The position numbers and the translations under genes were made by a program. The notes under the pieces were generated by a model, which worked only from the letters and a program-made list of their open reading frames with translations, searched no databases and was not told the DNA's origin. From contig JBBRZN010000005.1 in NCBI GenBank assembly GCA_038236705.1, forward strand, positions 29,546 through 93,545: 64,000 bases of DNA, in the 5' to 3' direction. Shown here piece after piece: positions 56,400 to 63,848 of this stretch (the stretch's first letter is position 1; each line of letters begins with the position of its first letter). Origin of the DNA: AC-32 sp038236705 (lineage in GTDB: Bacteria; Actinomycetota; Thermoleophilia; Gaiellales; Gaiellaceae).

Positions 56400-57848
56400 A
56401 TGTTCGACATCTACATTCGGGTCAGCAAGCTCGGGGAACGCTCGGAAGACGAGGCGACCGAAGTCTACGAGGCCCAGTGCCGGGCGTGGGCCGACCGCGC
56501 CGGCGTCGCCGTCGACCTGGTCGAGGAGGACACCGAGGTCAGCGGTGCCACGGCGGTCTCCGAACGGAAGCTGGAGCGCCTGCTCCAACGGGTCGAGGCA
56601 AGCGAGTCGGAGGGCGTCATCACGCCCTACCTCGATCGCTTCGGCCGCGACCTGATCGAAGGTGCGCTCGCCTACCGACGGCTGAAGCTTGCCGGCGGCC
56701 GCTTGATCTGCGTCAACGACGGGATCGACTCCGACCGCCCCGGGGACGAGTTCCAGTTCCAGATCCGGATGGTCTTCGCCGAGGACTACCTCCGCCGCAC
56801 CCGCTCGAACTTCCAGGCGGCGGTCGAGCGCGCCGCTGCGCGCGGCGTCTACTTGGCGAGCAGACCGCCCTTCGGCTACCGCAAAGACGATGAGGGGAAG
56901 CTGGTCGTGGACGAGCAGCGCGCCCCGCTCGTCGTCGAGCTGTTCGCGCGCCGCGCCGCCGGCGCCAACGTCGGCGAGCTGACCCGCTGGCTCCAGGGCG
57001 AAGGCGTGGAGATCACCAAGTCGGGCGTGCGCTCGATCCTCAAGAACCGCGCCTACCTCGGCGAAATGCGGGTGCAGAACGGGCGCAAGGGTGAGCCGAG
57101 CGTGCTCAAGAACCACCACCCGCCGCTCCTGACCGAGCGGCAGTGGGAGACGGCCCAGGTCAAGCACGACTACGTCCCCCGCACCGGCCTCACCGAGGAC
57201 GCGCGCCTGCGCGGGCTCGTCTACTGCCGAAGCTGCGGCAAGCGCTGCAAGCTGACCCTGTACGGGCCGGCGGGCAAGCGCAAGACGACCTACACCTGCA
57301 CCTACGAGCGCTGCCCGGCGCACGCGGGCATGAGGGCGAGCAAGCTTGACGCCTACGTTGACGATCTCCTCTGGCGGGCCGCCAGCGCGCACGAGCCGCA
57401 CGTCGAGGCGGTCATCCTCGGGGACAGGCGCTACAGCGATGCGCTCCTCGCCGTCGAAGAGGCGCGCCGGGACTTCGAGCAGTTTCGGGACAGCGTCGAG
57501 CTGCAGCGCGCGCTCGGGATCGAGGGCTTCGCCCAGGGCCTGAAGGTGCGCAAGGAGGCGCTCGAGCTCGCCCGCCGCGAGCTGGCGCAGGTTCGGCGCC
57601 CGGCCGGAAGCAGCGAATCGAAGCGCCGGATGAGCTTCGAGGAGTTCCTGCGCGAGTACGAGCGCGAGCGCTACGTCCAGTTCATCGAGCGGATCTGGCT
57701 CAAGCCCGCCGGCCGGGTCGGCTCGCGCGTCCCTCCGGTCGAGGAGCGGGTCGAGGTCTACTTCGTCGGCTCGGAGGAGCCCTACACCCCGGAGCCGATC
57801 GTCGGCGACCCGGAGACGCTCGCGCTCTTGCGCGCTGCGCACGGCTAA
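56400..57848 (+). CDS. Large serine recombinase/integrase
   Basis: 482 residues. The catalytic domain begins MFDIYIRVSKLGERS with nucleophile Ser9; ITPYLDRFGRDL and EFQFQIRMVFAEDYLRRTR hold the usual active-site arginines. The recombinase domain (RPPFGYRKDDEGKLVVDEQ) and a zinc-ribbon (YCRSCGKRC...CTYERC) follow, then a coiled coil. Such enzymes recombine short attP/attB sites without host factors. ATG 56400 has GAGGAGG. The gene lies 44 bp from the detached VOC tail, as expected if attP sits next to the integrase. Confidence 0.93.
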   Translation: MFDIYIRVSKLGERSEDEATEVYEAQCRAWADRAGVAVDLVEEDTEVSGATAVSERKLERLLQRVEASESEGVITPYLDRFGRDLIEGALAYRRLKLAGGRLICVNDGIDSDRPGDEFQFQIRMVFAEDYLRRTRSNFQAAVERAAARGVYLASRPPFGYRKDDEGKLVVDEQRAPLVVELFARRAAGANVGELTRWLQGEGVEITKSGVRSILKNRAYLGEMRVQNGRKGEPSVLKNHHPPLLTERQWETAQVKHDYVPRTGLTEDARLRGLVYCRSCGKRCKLTLYGPAGKRKTTYTCTYERCPAHAGMRASKLDAYVDDLLWRAASAHEPHVEAVILGDRRYSDALLAVEEARRDFEQFRDSVELQRALGIEGFAQGLKVRKEALELARRELAQVRRPAGSSESKRRMSFEEFLREYERERYVQFIERIWLKPAGRVGSRVPPVEERVEVYFVGSEEPYTPEPIVGDPETLALLRAAHG

Positions 57849-58082
57849 CGCTTAGGCCCGCTCGGGCCGATGCCGGCGGCTCGAGCCGCTCCGCGATCGT
57901 GCTCGCGCGCGCGCGTGAACACGCAACGGAAACGGAAGCCGTCCAGCTAACAAGGGAAGCGGGTACGCACCACTCGGCCGCTGTTAGCCACGGTGATGCC
58001 GTAGCGGCGGGGCCCTCGCCTCGAGAACGGGTGCGGCCTTCGCTCAGCAGACCGCTGCGCTCCCGATGCCTGGCAACGATCC

Positions 58083-58640
58083 TCAGCGTGCTGGTTCGTC
58101 GGCGGGAGGCTCCGTCCACTCCTCCGGCGGGAAGTCGGGGACCTCGAAACCCGGTTCGGATTCCCCGACCTGGATCGGCGGGAGCTCGCCGCGCATGAGC
58201 GCCTGCAGGTTCGGGCCGAGCGTGATCTCCAGCGCCAGCCCCGGAGCTGGGTTCTCACCCAACACATCCCGAATCGCTCGTTCGGCATCGAAGAGCGGAC
58301 AGAGAGAACAGCGGGGCAAGATCCCCCAGTAGAAGCGAAAGCGGCAGTCCCCGAACGACTTCAGCTGAAAGGAGGCACACCAGGCCATTTCCTTGGCGTG
58401 GTAGGTAGAGACGGCCTCGTTCTCCTCGCACACCTCGCTCGCGCGCCAGTGGCGAACCCGCTCGAGCAGGCGGGCCATGCCGGTGTAGACCACGGCGTCT
58501 CTGTCCAGCACAAACCTGACCCGGTACCTGCCTGGCTCCAGCTCGCTGCACTCGCCGGCCCCGCTTTGAGCCTCGGCCACCGCCCGCCCGAACCGTTTCG
58601 AGCGCGATGGGCCGAACTCGACCGTCACCCTGCGCTCCAT
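58083..58640 (-). CDS. Hypothetical protein with Cys cluster
   Basis: 185 residues from ATG 58640. An N-terminal beta-rich part (VTVEFGPSRSKRFGRAV, RYRVRFVLDRDAVVYTGMA) is followed by AWCASFQLKSFGDCRFRFYW and ILPRCSLCPLFDAERAIRDV, with five cysteines including CSLC. It may bind zinc; no family recognised. TAGGGT ends 7 nt before the ATG and decides the start. It is probable cargo of the recombinase-associated region. Confidence 0.6.
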   Translation of the reverse strand: MERRVTVEFGPSRSKRFGRAVAEAQSGAGECSELEPGRYRVRFVLDRDAVVYTGMARLLERVRHWRASEVCEENEAVSTYHAKEMAWCASFQLKSFGDCRFRFYWGILPRCSLCPLFDAERAIRDVLGENPAPGLALEITLGPNLQALMRGELPPIQVGESEPGFEVPDFPPEEWTEPPADEPAR

Positions 58641-58647
58641 CGAGGGC

Positions 58648-58653
58648 ACCCTA
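58648..58653 (-). promoter_or_regulatory. -10 element for the 58083-58640 gene, leaderless
   Basis: TAGGGT on the minus strand ends 7 nt before ATG 58640. Confidence 0.45.
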
Positions 58654-58899
58654 ACCAAGCGCGGCTTGGCTCGACGGCTGCACCGCAACGCTCGTGGGCG
58701 AGGCCTTGTCGCCCTCTGTTGGAACTGCGACACCCGTCCCGCCGCCGGCCTGATCGGTTCCCGTTGCCGCTTCTCTTGCCGGTGCCGCCTCGACCCCGAT
58801 CAGACTTCGCTGCAGGGATGCAGGCTCCCTTTGCCGCGTTGCCGGGCAGCGGCAACGAGATGTGGCGGGCACCACCCCCGTCCAGTCCCGCTCTGACCG

Positions 58900-58923
58900 C
58901 CCGTGGCAGTCCCCGTGGCAGTC
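58900..58923. repeat. Tandem 12-bp repeat upstream of the sigma-factor gene
   Basis: CCCGTGGCAGTC occurs twice back to back. Confidence 0.85.
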
Positions 58924-59002
58924 CCCGCCGGCGAGCTGTCTAGCTTCCGATCGCGCTTCCGGAGCGGGGGTCGAGCCGCGCCCAGTCCAGCCCCGTGACG
59001 CT

Positions 59003-59027
59003 GTGGCAGGACGGCAGCGACTGCCAC
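59003..59027. repeat. Inverted repeat upstream of the sigma-factor gene
   Basis: GTGGCAG (59003-59009) and CTGCCAC (59021-59027) form a 7-bp stem with an 11-nt loop; the arm matches the core of the tandem repeat at 58900-58923. Confidence 0.7.
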
Positions 59028-59122
59028 GGTGAAGGCGCCAGCACACTGTCCGCGACGGGACGACGCGGGCGGACTGGCGACACCTAGAGTGAGAGTGTGA
59101 GCTTAAGAACCAAGAGGAGAAA

Positions 59123-60229
59123 TTGACCCAGAACCAACCTCACGAACTGCTTGAGACCGAGCCCGCGCGCACGCTGCTCGAGCGCACGGAGGAGCGCGGC
59201 TTCATCGAGCCGGCCGAGTTCGAGGCGTTCGCTCTAGAGCAGGACCTCGGCGACGACGAGGTCGAGCAGCTCACCCGCGAGCTCGAGGCGATCGGCCTCG
59301 ACGTGGGCGAGCCTCGCTCCCAAGGCGAGGAGGCCGAGAAGGCCCCCGAGCCCGCTGCCGCCGAGCAGCCCCAGGCGCAGGTGCTGGTCGGCGCGGCCGA
59401 CAGCCTGCAGCTCTTCCTGGCCGACCTCGGCCGGCACAAGCTGCTGACCGCGGCCGAGGAGGTCGTGCTCGCGAAGGGGATTGAGCGTGGCGACCTCACC
59501 GCCAAGCGGCGGATGATCGAGTCGAACCTGCGGCTCGTCGTCTCGATCGCCAAGGGCTACCGCGGCCTCGGCGTCCCCTTCCTCGACCTGATCCAGGAGG
59601 GCACGCTCGGGCTCAGCCGCGTGGTCGAGAAGTTCGACTGGCGCCGCGGCTACAAGTTCTCGACCTACGCCCACTGGTGGATCCGCCAATCGGTGCAGCG
59701 CGCGGTCGCGAACCAGGCCAGGACGATCCGCCTCCCGACCCACGTCGTCGAGCGGCAGCAGACGCTCGCTCGCGCCGCCCGCCGGCTCGCGCCCGCGCTC
59801 GGCCGCGAGGCGACGAAGCAGGAGCTCGCCGAGGCGACCGGGCTGCCGATCCAGCACGTCGACGAGGCGCTCGGCGCCGCGCAGGCCTCGGTCTCGCTGA
59901 ATCAGACCGTGGGCGCGGACGACGAGGGCGAGCTCGGCGACCTCTTCGCCGACCGCGAGGCTGCCGATCCGTTCGAGGAAGCCGAGGAGTCGCTCCGCCG
60001 CCAGGGCGTGCGGCGGGCACTCGACGCCCTCCCCGAGCGCGAGCGGCGCATTCTCGAGCTGCGCTTCGGCTTCGAGGGCGAGCCCTGGACGCTCGAGGCG
60101 ATCGGGCACGAGCTCGACCTGACCCGCGAGCGGGTCCGGCAGCTCGAGGACCAGGCGCTGTCGCGGCTCGCCGCGCTGCGCGAGTTCCAGACCGTCGCTG
60201 ACGAGCTCCGCGAGCCACCAGAACGTTAA
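59123..60229 (+). CDS. Primary-type RNA polymerase sigma-70 factor
   Basis: 368 residues. A region 1.1-like acidic N-terminus (LLERTEERGFIEPAEFEAF, EQLTRELEAIGLDV) precedes region 1.2 (LQLFLADLGRHKLLTAAEE), region 2 (NLRLVVSIAKGYRG, DLIQEGTLGLSRVVEKFDW, STYAHWWIRQSVQRA), region 3 and region 4.2 (TLEAIGHELDLTRERVRQLE). It is a full group 1/2 factor. The start is TTG 59123, decided by AAGAGGAGA just upstream. The -10-binding segment has HWWIRQSVQRAV where most primary factors have TWWIRQAITRAI. It converges on a second sigma-70 gene. Confidence 0.92.
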   Translation: MTQNQPHELLETEPARTLLERTEERGFIEPAEFEAFALEQDLGDDEVEQLTRELEAIGLDVGEPRSQGEEAEKAPEPAAAEQPQAQVLVGAADSLQLFLADLGRHKLLTAAEEVVLAKGIERGDLTAKRRMIESNLRLVVSIAKGYRGLGVPFLDLIQEGTLGLSRVVEKFDWRRGYKFSTYAHWWIRQSVQRAVANQARTIRLPTHVVERQQTLARAARRLAPALGREATKQELAEATGLPIQHVDEALGAAQASVSLNQTVGADDEGELGDLFADREAADPFEEAEESLRRQGVRRALDALPERERRILELRFGFEGEPWTLEAIGHELDLTRERVRQLEDQALSRLAALREFQTVADELREPPER

Positions 60230-60327
60230 GCCGACAGGCAGGCGAAGCCGAGGATCGGGTGCAGCTCGATCGCGTTCGGGGCAACGCCGGTCTGGCCGTG
60301 CTTGAAGTCGAAGAAGGCGACACCAAA
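60226..60327 (-). pseudogene. C-terminal relic of a conserved actinobacterial protein
   Basis: On the minus strand FGVAFFDFKHGQTGVAPNAI, ELHPILGFACLSA and TAA. The HGQTGVAPNxIELHP ending is typical of a secreted actinobacterial family; only its last 33 residues are recognisable and no start is present. Its stop overlaps that of the sigma gene. Confidence 0.7.
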
Positions 60328-60649
60328 CGACCCTCGCCCACGGGCAGAGCCGCACGCGGCCCGCGCGTCCCCCCTCTGCCGGCGCCGGTAGGCGGTCGCG
60401 CGCGCCGTGCAGGAGGGGGAGGGTGCCCTCTGGAGCCGTCCGTGGCCTCACGGCGCTCCACGTGTCTCCGCGGGGCCTGGTGGCGGCGCCCCCGCGGCCC
60501 CGCGCGGGCTCAGTCGGCGACCGGGGTCGCGACGTACCCGCCCTGCGCAGCCCTGGCCTCGCGCGCGGCGGAGAATCGCCGGCGCTGCCACTCCCTCTCG
60601 TCCCGCTCCGCGAGGCCGTGCGACCGCCGGTGCTCCCTCTGGAGCGAGA
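60328..60649. other. 322-bp gap between convergent sigma-factor genes
   Basis: No intact gene. Just upstream of it (60226-60327) is the relic described separately; the rest is GC-rich and non-coding. On the minus strand an open stretch ends AREARAAQGGYVATPVAD, which vaguely recalls a serine-recombinase linker but is not assignable. Confidence 0.6.
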
Positions 60650-61828
60650 TCAGCTGTCCCTCAGGCGCTGCGCTTCCGGTAGCGACGCGAGCCTCTTGAG
60701 CGTGGTGTTCTCGATCTGCCGGACCCACTCGCGTGTGACGCCGAAGGTGCGCCCCACCTCCTCGAGGGTTCGCGGCTGACCGCCGTGGAGGCCGAAGCGA
60801 AGCTCGATCACCTGGCGCTCGCGCTCGGGCAGCGTCGCGAGCGCGTGCTCGATGTCCTCGCATCGGAGCGAGACCGAGGCCACCTCCAAGGGCGACTCGG
60901 CCAGCTCATCTTCGACAAAGTCAGCGAGCTTCGAGTCCTCCTGTTCGCCGATCGGCTTCTCGAGCGAGATGGGAAACTGCGCCATCCGCAAGATCTGCCG
61001 CACCTCCTCGGTCGTCAGCTCGAGCTCGGCGGCGATCTCGTCGGGACGCGGCTCGCGGCCGAGCCCCTGCACGAGCTGCCGCTGAGTGTGTATGACCTTG
61101 TTCAGCCGCTCGAGCATGTGCACCGGGATGCGGATCGTGCGCGCCTTGTCGGCGACCGCGCGCGACACCGCCTGCCGGATCCACCAGGTCGCGTAGGTCG
61201 AGAACTTGAAGCCCCTGCGATAGTCGAACTTCTCGACCGCCCGGATCAACCCGAGCGAGCCCTCCTGGATCAGGTCGAGGAACGAGAGGCCGCGGCCGAG
61301 CTGCGGCTTCGCGATCGCGACAACCAGCCGCAGGTTCGCCTCGATCATCTGCCTCTTCGCCGCCAGGTCGCCGCGCTCGACCCGCTTCGCGAGCGTGACC
61401 TCCTGGTCGGCCCTCAGCAGTGGCACCTTCCCGATCTCGCGCATGAACAGGCGTAACGAGTCGAGGGACGGCTCAACGCTCAGGTTCAGTTTCGGCGCCC
61501 CTTTCACGTCGTCCTCGGCGAGCGCTGGCTGCTCGTGCGCTGGCTGCTTGTGCTGTTCCCCCTCGAGCAGCTCGATCGAGCGTTCGGCCAGGTAGGTGTA
61601 GAAGTCCTCGCTCTGCTCCCTCGTCAGCTCGACTTCCTCGAGCGCGGCTGCGATCTCGTCGTAGGTCAGAAACCCCTTCTCAAGGCCCTCCGCGACGAGC
61701 CGCCGCAATTCTTCGGCGTCGGGAGGAGCCGCTCCCGACCACAGCTCGGCGCCGAGCCACCGAGCGCGTTGTAGGCGTTCGTTCTCCCGCTCCGCGACGG
61801 CGAGCCCGGGGTCCGGAGACTGCATCAC
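60650..61828 (-). CDS. Primary-type RNA polymerase sigma-70 factor
   Basis: 392 residues. Region 1.1-like N-terminus, region 1.2 (DSLRLFMREIGKVPLLRADQE), region 2 (NLRLVVAIAKPQLGRG, DLIQEGSLGLIRAVEKFDY, STYATWWIRQAVSRAV), region 3 (RIPVHMLERLNKV) and 4.2 (TLEEVGRTFGVTREWVRQIE). It is closer to the canonical RpoD/SigA pattern than its convergent neighbour. Start GTG 61828 (TAGTCT 8 nt upstream) or ATG 61825. Two such factors 420 bp apart is unusual; one may be an accessory copy. Confidence 0.92.
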   Translation of the reverse strand: MMQSPDPGLAVAERENERLQRARWLGAELWSGAAPPDAEELRRLVAEGLEKGFLTYDEIAAALEEVELTREQSEDFYTYLAERSIELLEGEQHKQPAHEQPALAEDDVKGAPKLNLSVEPSLDSLRLFMREIGKVPLLRADQEVTLAKRVERGDLAAKRQMIEANLRLVVAIAKPQLGRGLSFLDLIQEGSLGLIRAVEKFDYRRGFKFSTYATWWIRQAVSRAVADKARTIRIPVHMLERLNKVIHTQRQLVQGLGREPRPDEIAAELELTTEEVRQILRMAQFPISLEKPIGEQEDSKLADFVEDELAESPLEVASVSLRCEDIEHALATLPERERQVIELRFGLHGGQPRTLEEVGRTFGVTREWVRQIENTTLKRLASLPEAQRLRDS

Positions 61829-61999
61829 CGAAAACCAGACTACTCCTCACCGGCTTCCTGATTCGCCCCCCGCGCTCCCGGCCTTGCGCCAGGAGGGAGC
61901 GTGTGCCGCTCCCGACTCCCGCGCCGCTCACGCGCGAAGTGCCATGCTGCCTTTTCGGTCGAGGGCATCTCGGTCGTCAAGCGTGAAAGGGGACGGACG

Positions 62000-62446
62000 A
62001 TGACGGGAAGGGCCGACTTAACACAGCAGGAGTGGGAGCTCGTCCTGGAGGGACCGCCGAGCGCCGGCATGATCGTCGTCACCGCCCAACGCGGAGGTAC
62101 CTTCCGCGAGTCGATCGCGATGGCGAAGGCCTACGTCGAGGCGCGCCGGCAGCATGGCGAGAGCGAGCTACTGGATGAAATCGTCGCGGCGAAGCCCGAG
62201 CGCGACCACACGCGCTACCACTCGGTCGAGGAGCTCAAGCAGCACGGGCTGCAGCATCTGCGTGACGCGGTCGCGCTGCTCGAGCGGAAGGCGACAGCAG
62301 AGGAGGTCGAGGACTACAGGCGCTTTGTCCTCACACTCGCAGACCGGGTCGCGAATGCACACAGGGAGGGCGGCGAGACGGTCAGCGACGCCGAGCGGGC
62401 GGCGATCGAGGAGATCTCTGCGAGTCTCGGGGACGCCGACCAGTAG
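62000..62446 (+). CDS. Conserved hypothetical protein
   Basis: 148 residues. MTGRADLTQQEWELVLEGPP, then SAGMIVVTAQRGGTFRESIA, AKAYVEARRQHGESELLDEI and a helical C-half (YRRFVLTLADRVANAHREGG). Soluble, no catalytic motif; similar proteins of unknown function seem widespread in soil actinobacteria. An AAAGGGG ribosome site precedes ATG 62000. Codon 7 is TTA, the rare Leu codon read by the tRNA at 3278-3369. Confidence 0.8.
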   Translation: MTGRADLTQQEWELVLEGPPSAGMIVVTAQRGGTFRESIAMAKAYVEARRQHGESELLDEIVAAKPERDHTRYHSVEELKQHGLQHLRDAVALLERKATAEEVEDYRRFVLTLADRVANAHREGGETVSDAERAAIEEISASLGDADQ

Positions 62447-62610
62447 TCGCCTTCGAGCCGCACAACCAGAGCGGCCGCCGGCAGGTTTCGCCAAAGGGCG
62501 ACAGCCACGCACTTCGAGACGAGCAGACCGACCTTCTACTTGCCGCCGAAGGCGTTCGGGGCGCTGCCGTTAGCACTGGCTGATGTCGAGCGGTAGCGTC
62601 TCGGGTCATC

Positions 62611-62739
62611 ATGGTGGACATGCTCACGGCGAACGGTGATCAGGGGACGGCCCTCATCATTCTCGGCTCGATTGTCGTCCCGCTGGCAGTCCTCGCCGTG
62701 GTTTGCTGGTTCTTCTGGGCTCACCGGCACGACGACTGA
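62611..62739 (+). CDS. Small single-helix membrane protein
   Basis: 42 residues: MVDMLTANGDQGTALIILGS, then a membrane helix (IVVPLAVLAVVCWFFWA) and HRHDD. The strongly hydrophobic, well-placed helix with charged ends argues for a real small gene, but no ribosome site is convincing; ATG 62620 is an alternative start. Function unknown. Confidence 0.5.
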   Translation: MVDMLTANGDQGTALIILGSIVVPLAVLAVVCWFFWAHRHDD

Positions 62740-62830
62740 CGCAGAGGCCTCCTCACGCGCGGCATATGTCGAAGCAGATCCCCGGCTAAGTGACCGTCAA
62801 CGAGTCGATGCTCGGCAGGCCGGCTCGGGT

Positions 62831-63024
62831 CTAGTAGCTGATCAGCGATTGGCTGGCTGCGGCCTCGACGAGCGCGTCGGCCAGCGGCTCCACTCCGCCG
62901 GCAGCAGCTGGGCCGTCGTCACCCGCACCGCCGGCGGTGTCCGCAGGCGGAACCGCTCTCCAGCTAGCACGGCGTAGCCGGCGTCGAGGAGGCGGCGGAC
63001 AGCGAACACCTCCTCGCGCACACA
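62831..63024 (-). pseudogene. C-terminal relic of a PLP-dependent aminotransferase/MocR protein
   Basis: On the minus strand REEVFAVRRLLDAGYAVLAG, ERFRLRTPPAVRVTTAQLLP and AE, then, after a missing G near 62895, VEPLADALVEA and stop at 62831. This is the C-terminal small domain of fold-type I aminotransferases such as MocR regulators. No N-terminal part is present and the frame is shifted once. Confidence 0.65.
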
Positions 63025-63112
63025 ACGCGGTGGGGCCCAGGGAGCAAGACGGAATACACGAGTACAGAGCCCTTGCGCGGGGCAAGGTGCGTGGCCCCGC
63101 CGTGCTCGTCCT

Positions 63113-63358
63113 AGCGGCGGCGAAGAAGGAGGCCGCGAGCGCGCCGGTGACGGCGGGATCGAGCGGTCCGCGCGCAGCGACGAGGAGCAGGACTCCGGCG
63201 ATGCCCGAGCCGACCTCGAAGCCGCGGTCGGGGATGTCCTCGTGCGGCATCCGATCGCCGGCGAGGTGAAGGAGCAGCCCGAGCGGCAGCGAGCCGAGCC
63301 TCGAGCGGACGAGCGAGCCGCCGGCCGCGCCTATCGCGACGTGGAGGGAGACGATCAG
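63113..63358 (-). pseudogene. N-terminal relic of a membrane protein
   Basis: From CTG 63358 the minus strand reads LIVSLHVAIGAAGGSLVRSR, LGSLPLGLLLHLAGDRMPHE, DIPDRGFEVGSGIAGVLLLV and ARGPLDPAVTGALAASFFAA, with two hydrophobic helices around a MPHEDIPxRxFE loop. Coding character stops there. TAAGGT ends 6 nt before the CTG, the same geometry as the leaderless genes, so CTG may replace a former GTG or ATG start. Confidence 0.55.
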
Positions 63359-63442
63359 GCCGCGACCTTAGCGTGCGGCGCCCGTCGCAGCGACCGATCG
63401 GACGCGGCGAGCCGACGGATGAGCCGGCCGCAGACCTCGTAT

Positions 63443-63472
63443 CTGGTTGTCTCAGTTGAGCCGAAAGGCGAC
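63443..63472 (+). repeat. 30-bp direct repeat, copy 1
   Basis: It begins CTGGTTGTCTCAGTTGAGCC and ends GAAAGGCGAC; 28 of 30 positions match copy 2. The core GCCGAAAGGC can fold into a GNRA-type tetraloop hairpin. Confidence 0.85.
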
Positions 63473-63764
63473 GCAGCGCCGCTTCGCGGCTGATCTTGAG
63501 CTACCGCCTTCGCTGTGATTGGGGAGGCTTGACGGCCCCCAGACGCTCGCGAGCGACATGCAGAAATGTCCGCTCGATCCGAGGAACTCGGGCGGCCAGA
63601 CTGCGGCTGAGGTCCTCCGGCGCGAGTGGATGACGAGCTCCTCCCCGAGGGAAGTCCGATCGGCAGAGCCCGACGTTCACGCTCGGACGGACGGCCGCGG
63701 AGGTCGAACAAGTCGCGGAGCTTTCGGCTCGAACGCCGAGATCCTCGAGTGTCCGCTCGCGGCC

Positions 63765-63794
63765 CTGGTTGTCGCAGTAGAGCCGAAAGGCGAC
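63765..63794 (+). repeat. 30-bp direct repeat, copy 2
   Basis: It begins CTGGTTGTCGCAGTAGAGCC and ends GAAAGGCGAC; 322 bp from copy 1. Confidence 0.85.
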
Positions 63795-63848
63795 ACGACG
63801 TGTGCGCGGCGGAGGGTAGTTCTACGCGAGCGTCTGCGGGAACGGCTG

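Larger units (their letters stand above)
58641..59122. other. 482-bp gap with short repeats
   Basis: No convincing gene. It contains the divergent promoter of the 58083 gene, two tandem CCCGTGGCAGTC units and a GTGGCAG/CTGCCAC inverted repeat upstream of the sigma-factor gene at 59123. Confidence 0.7.
63359..63848. other. 490-bp gap with a diverged 30-bp direct repeat
   Basis: No gene visible on either strand. It holds the two repeat copies at 63443 and 63765 and an inverted CTTTCGGCTC near 63721 that could pair with the repeat core GAGCCGAAAG. Confidence 0.65.

Noticed and set aside
60510..60660. Possible serine-recombinase linker relic (AREARAAQGGYVATPVAD)
   Set aside because: Similarity is limited to a few residues and the frame overlaps the sigma-factor gene; not enough to call.
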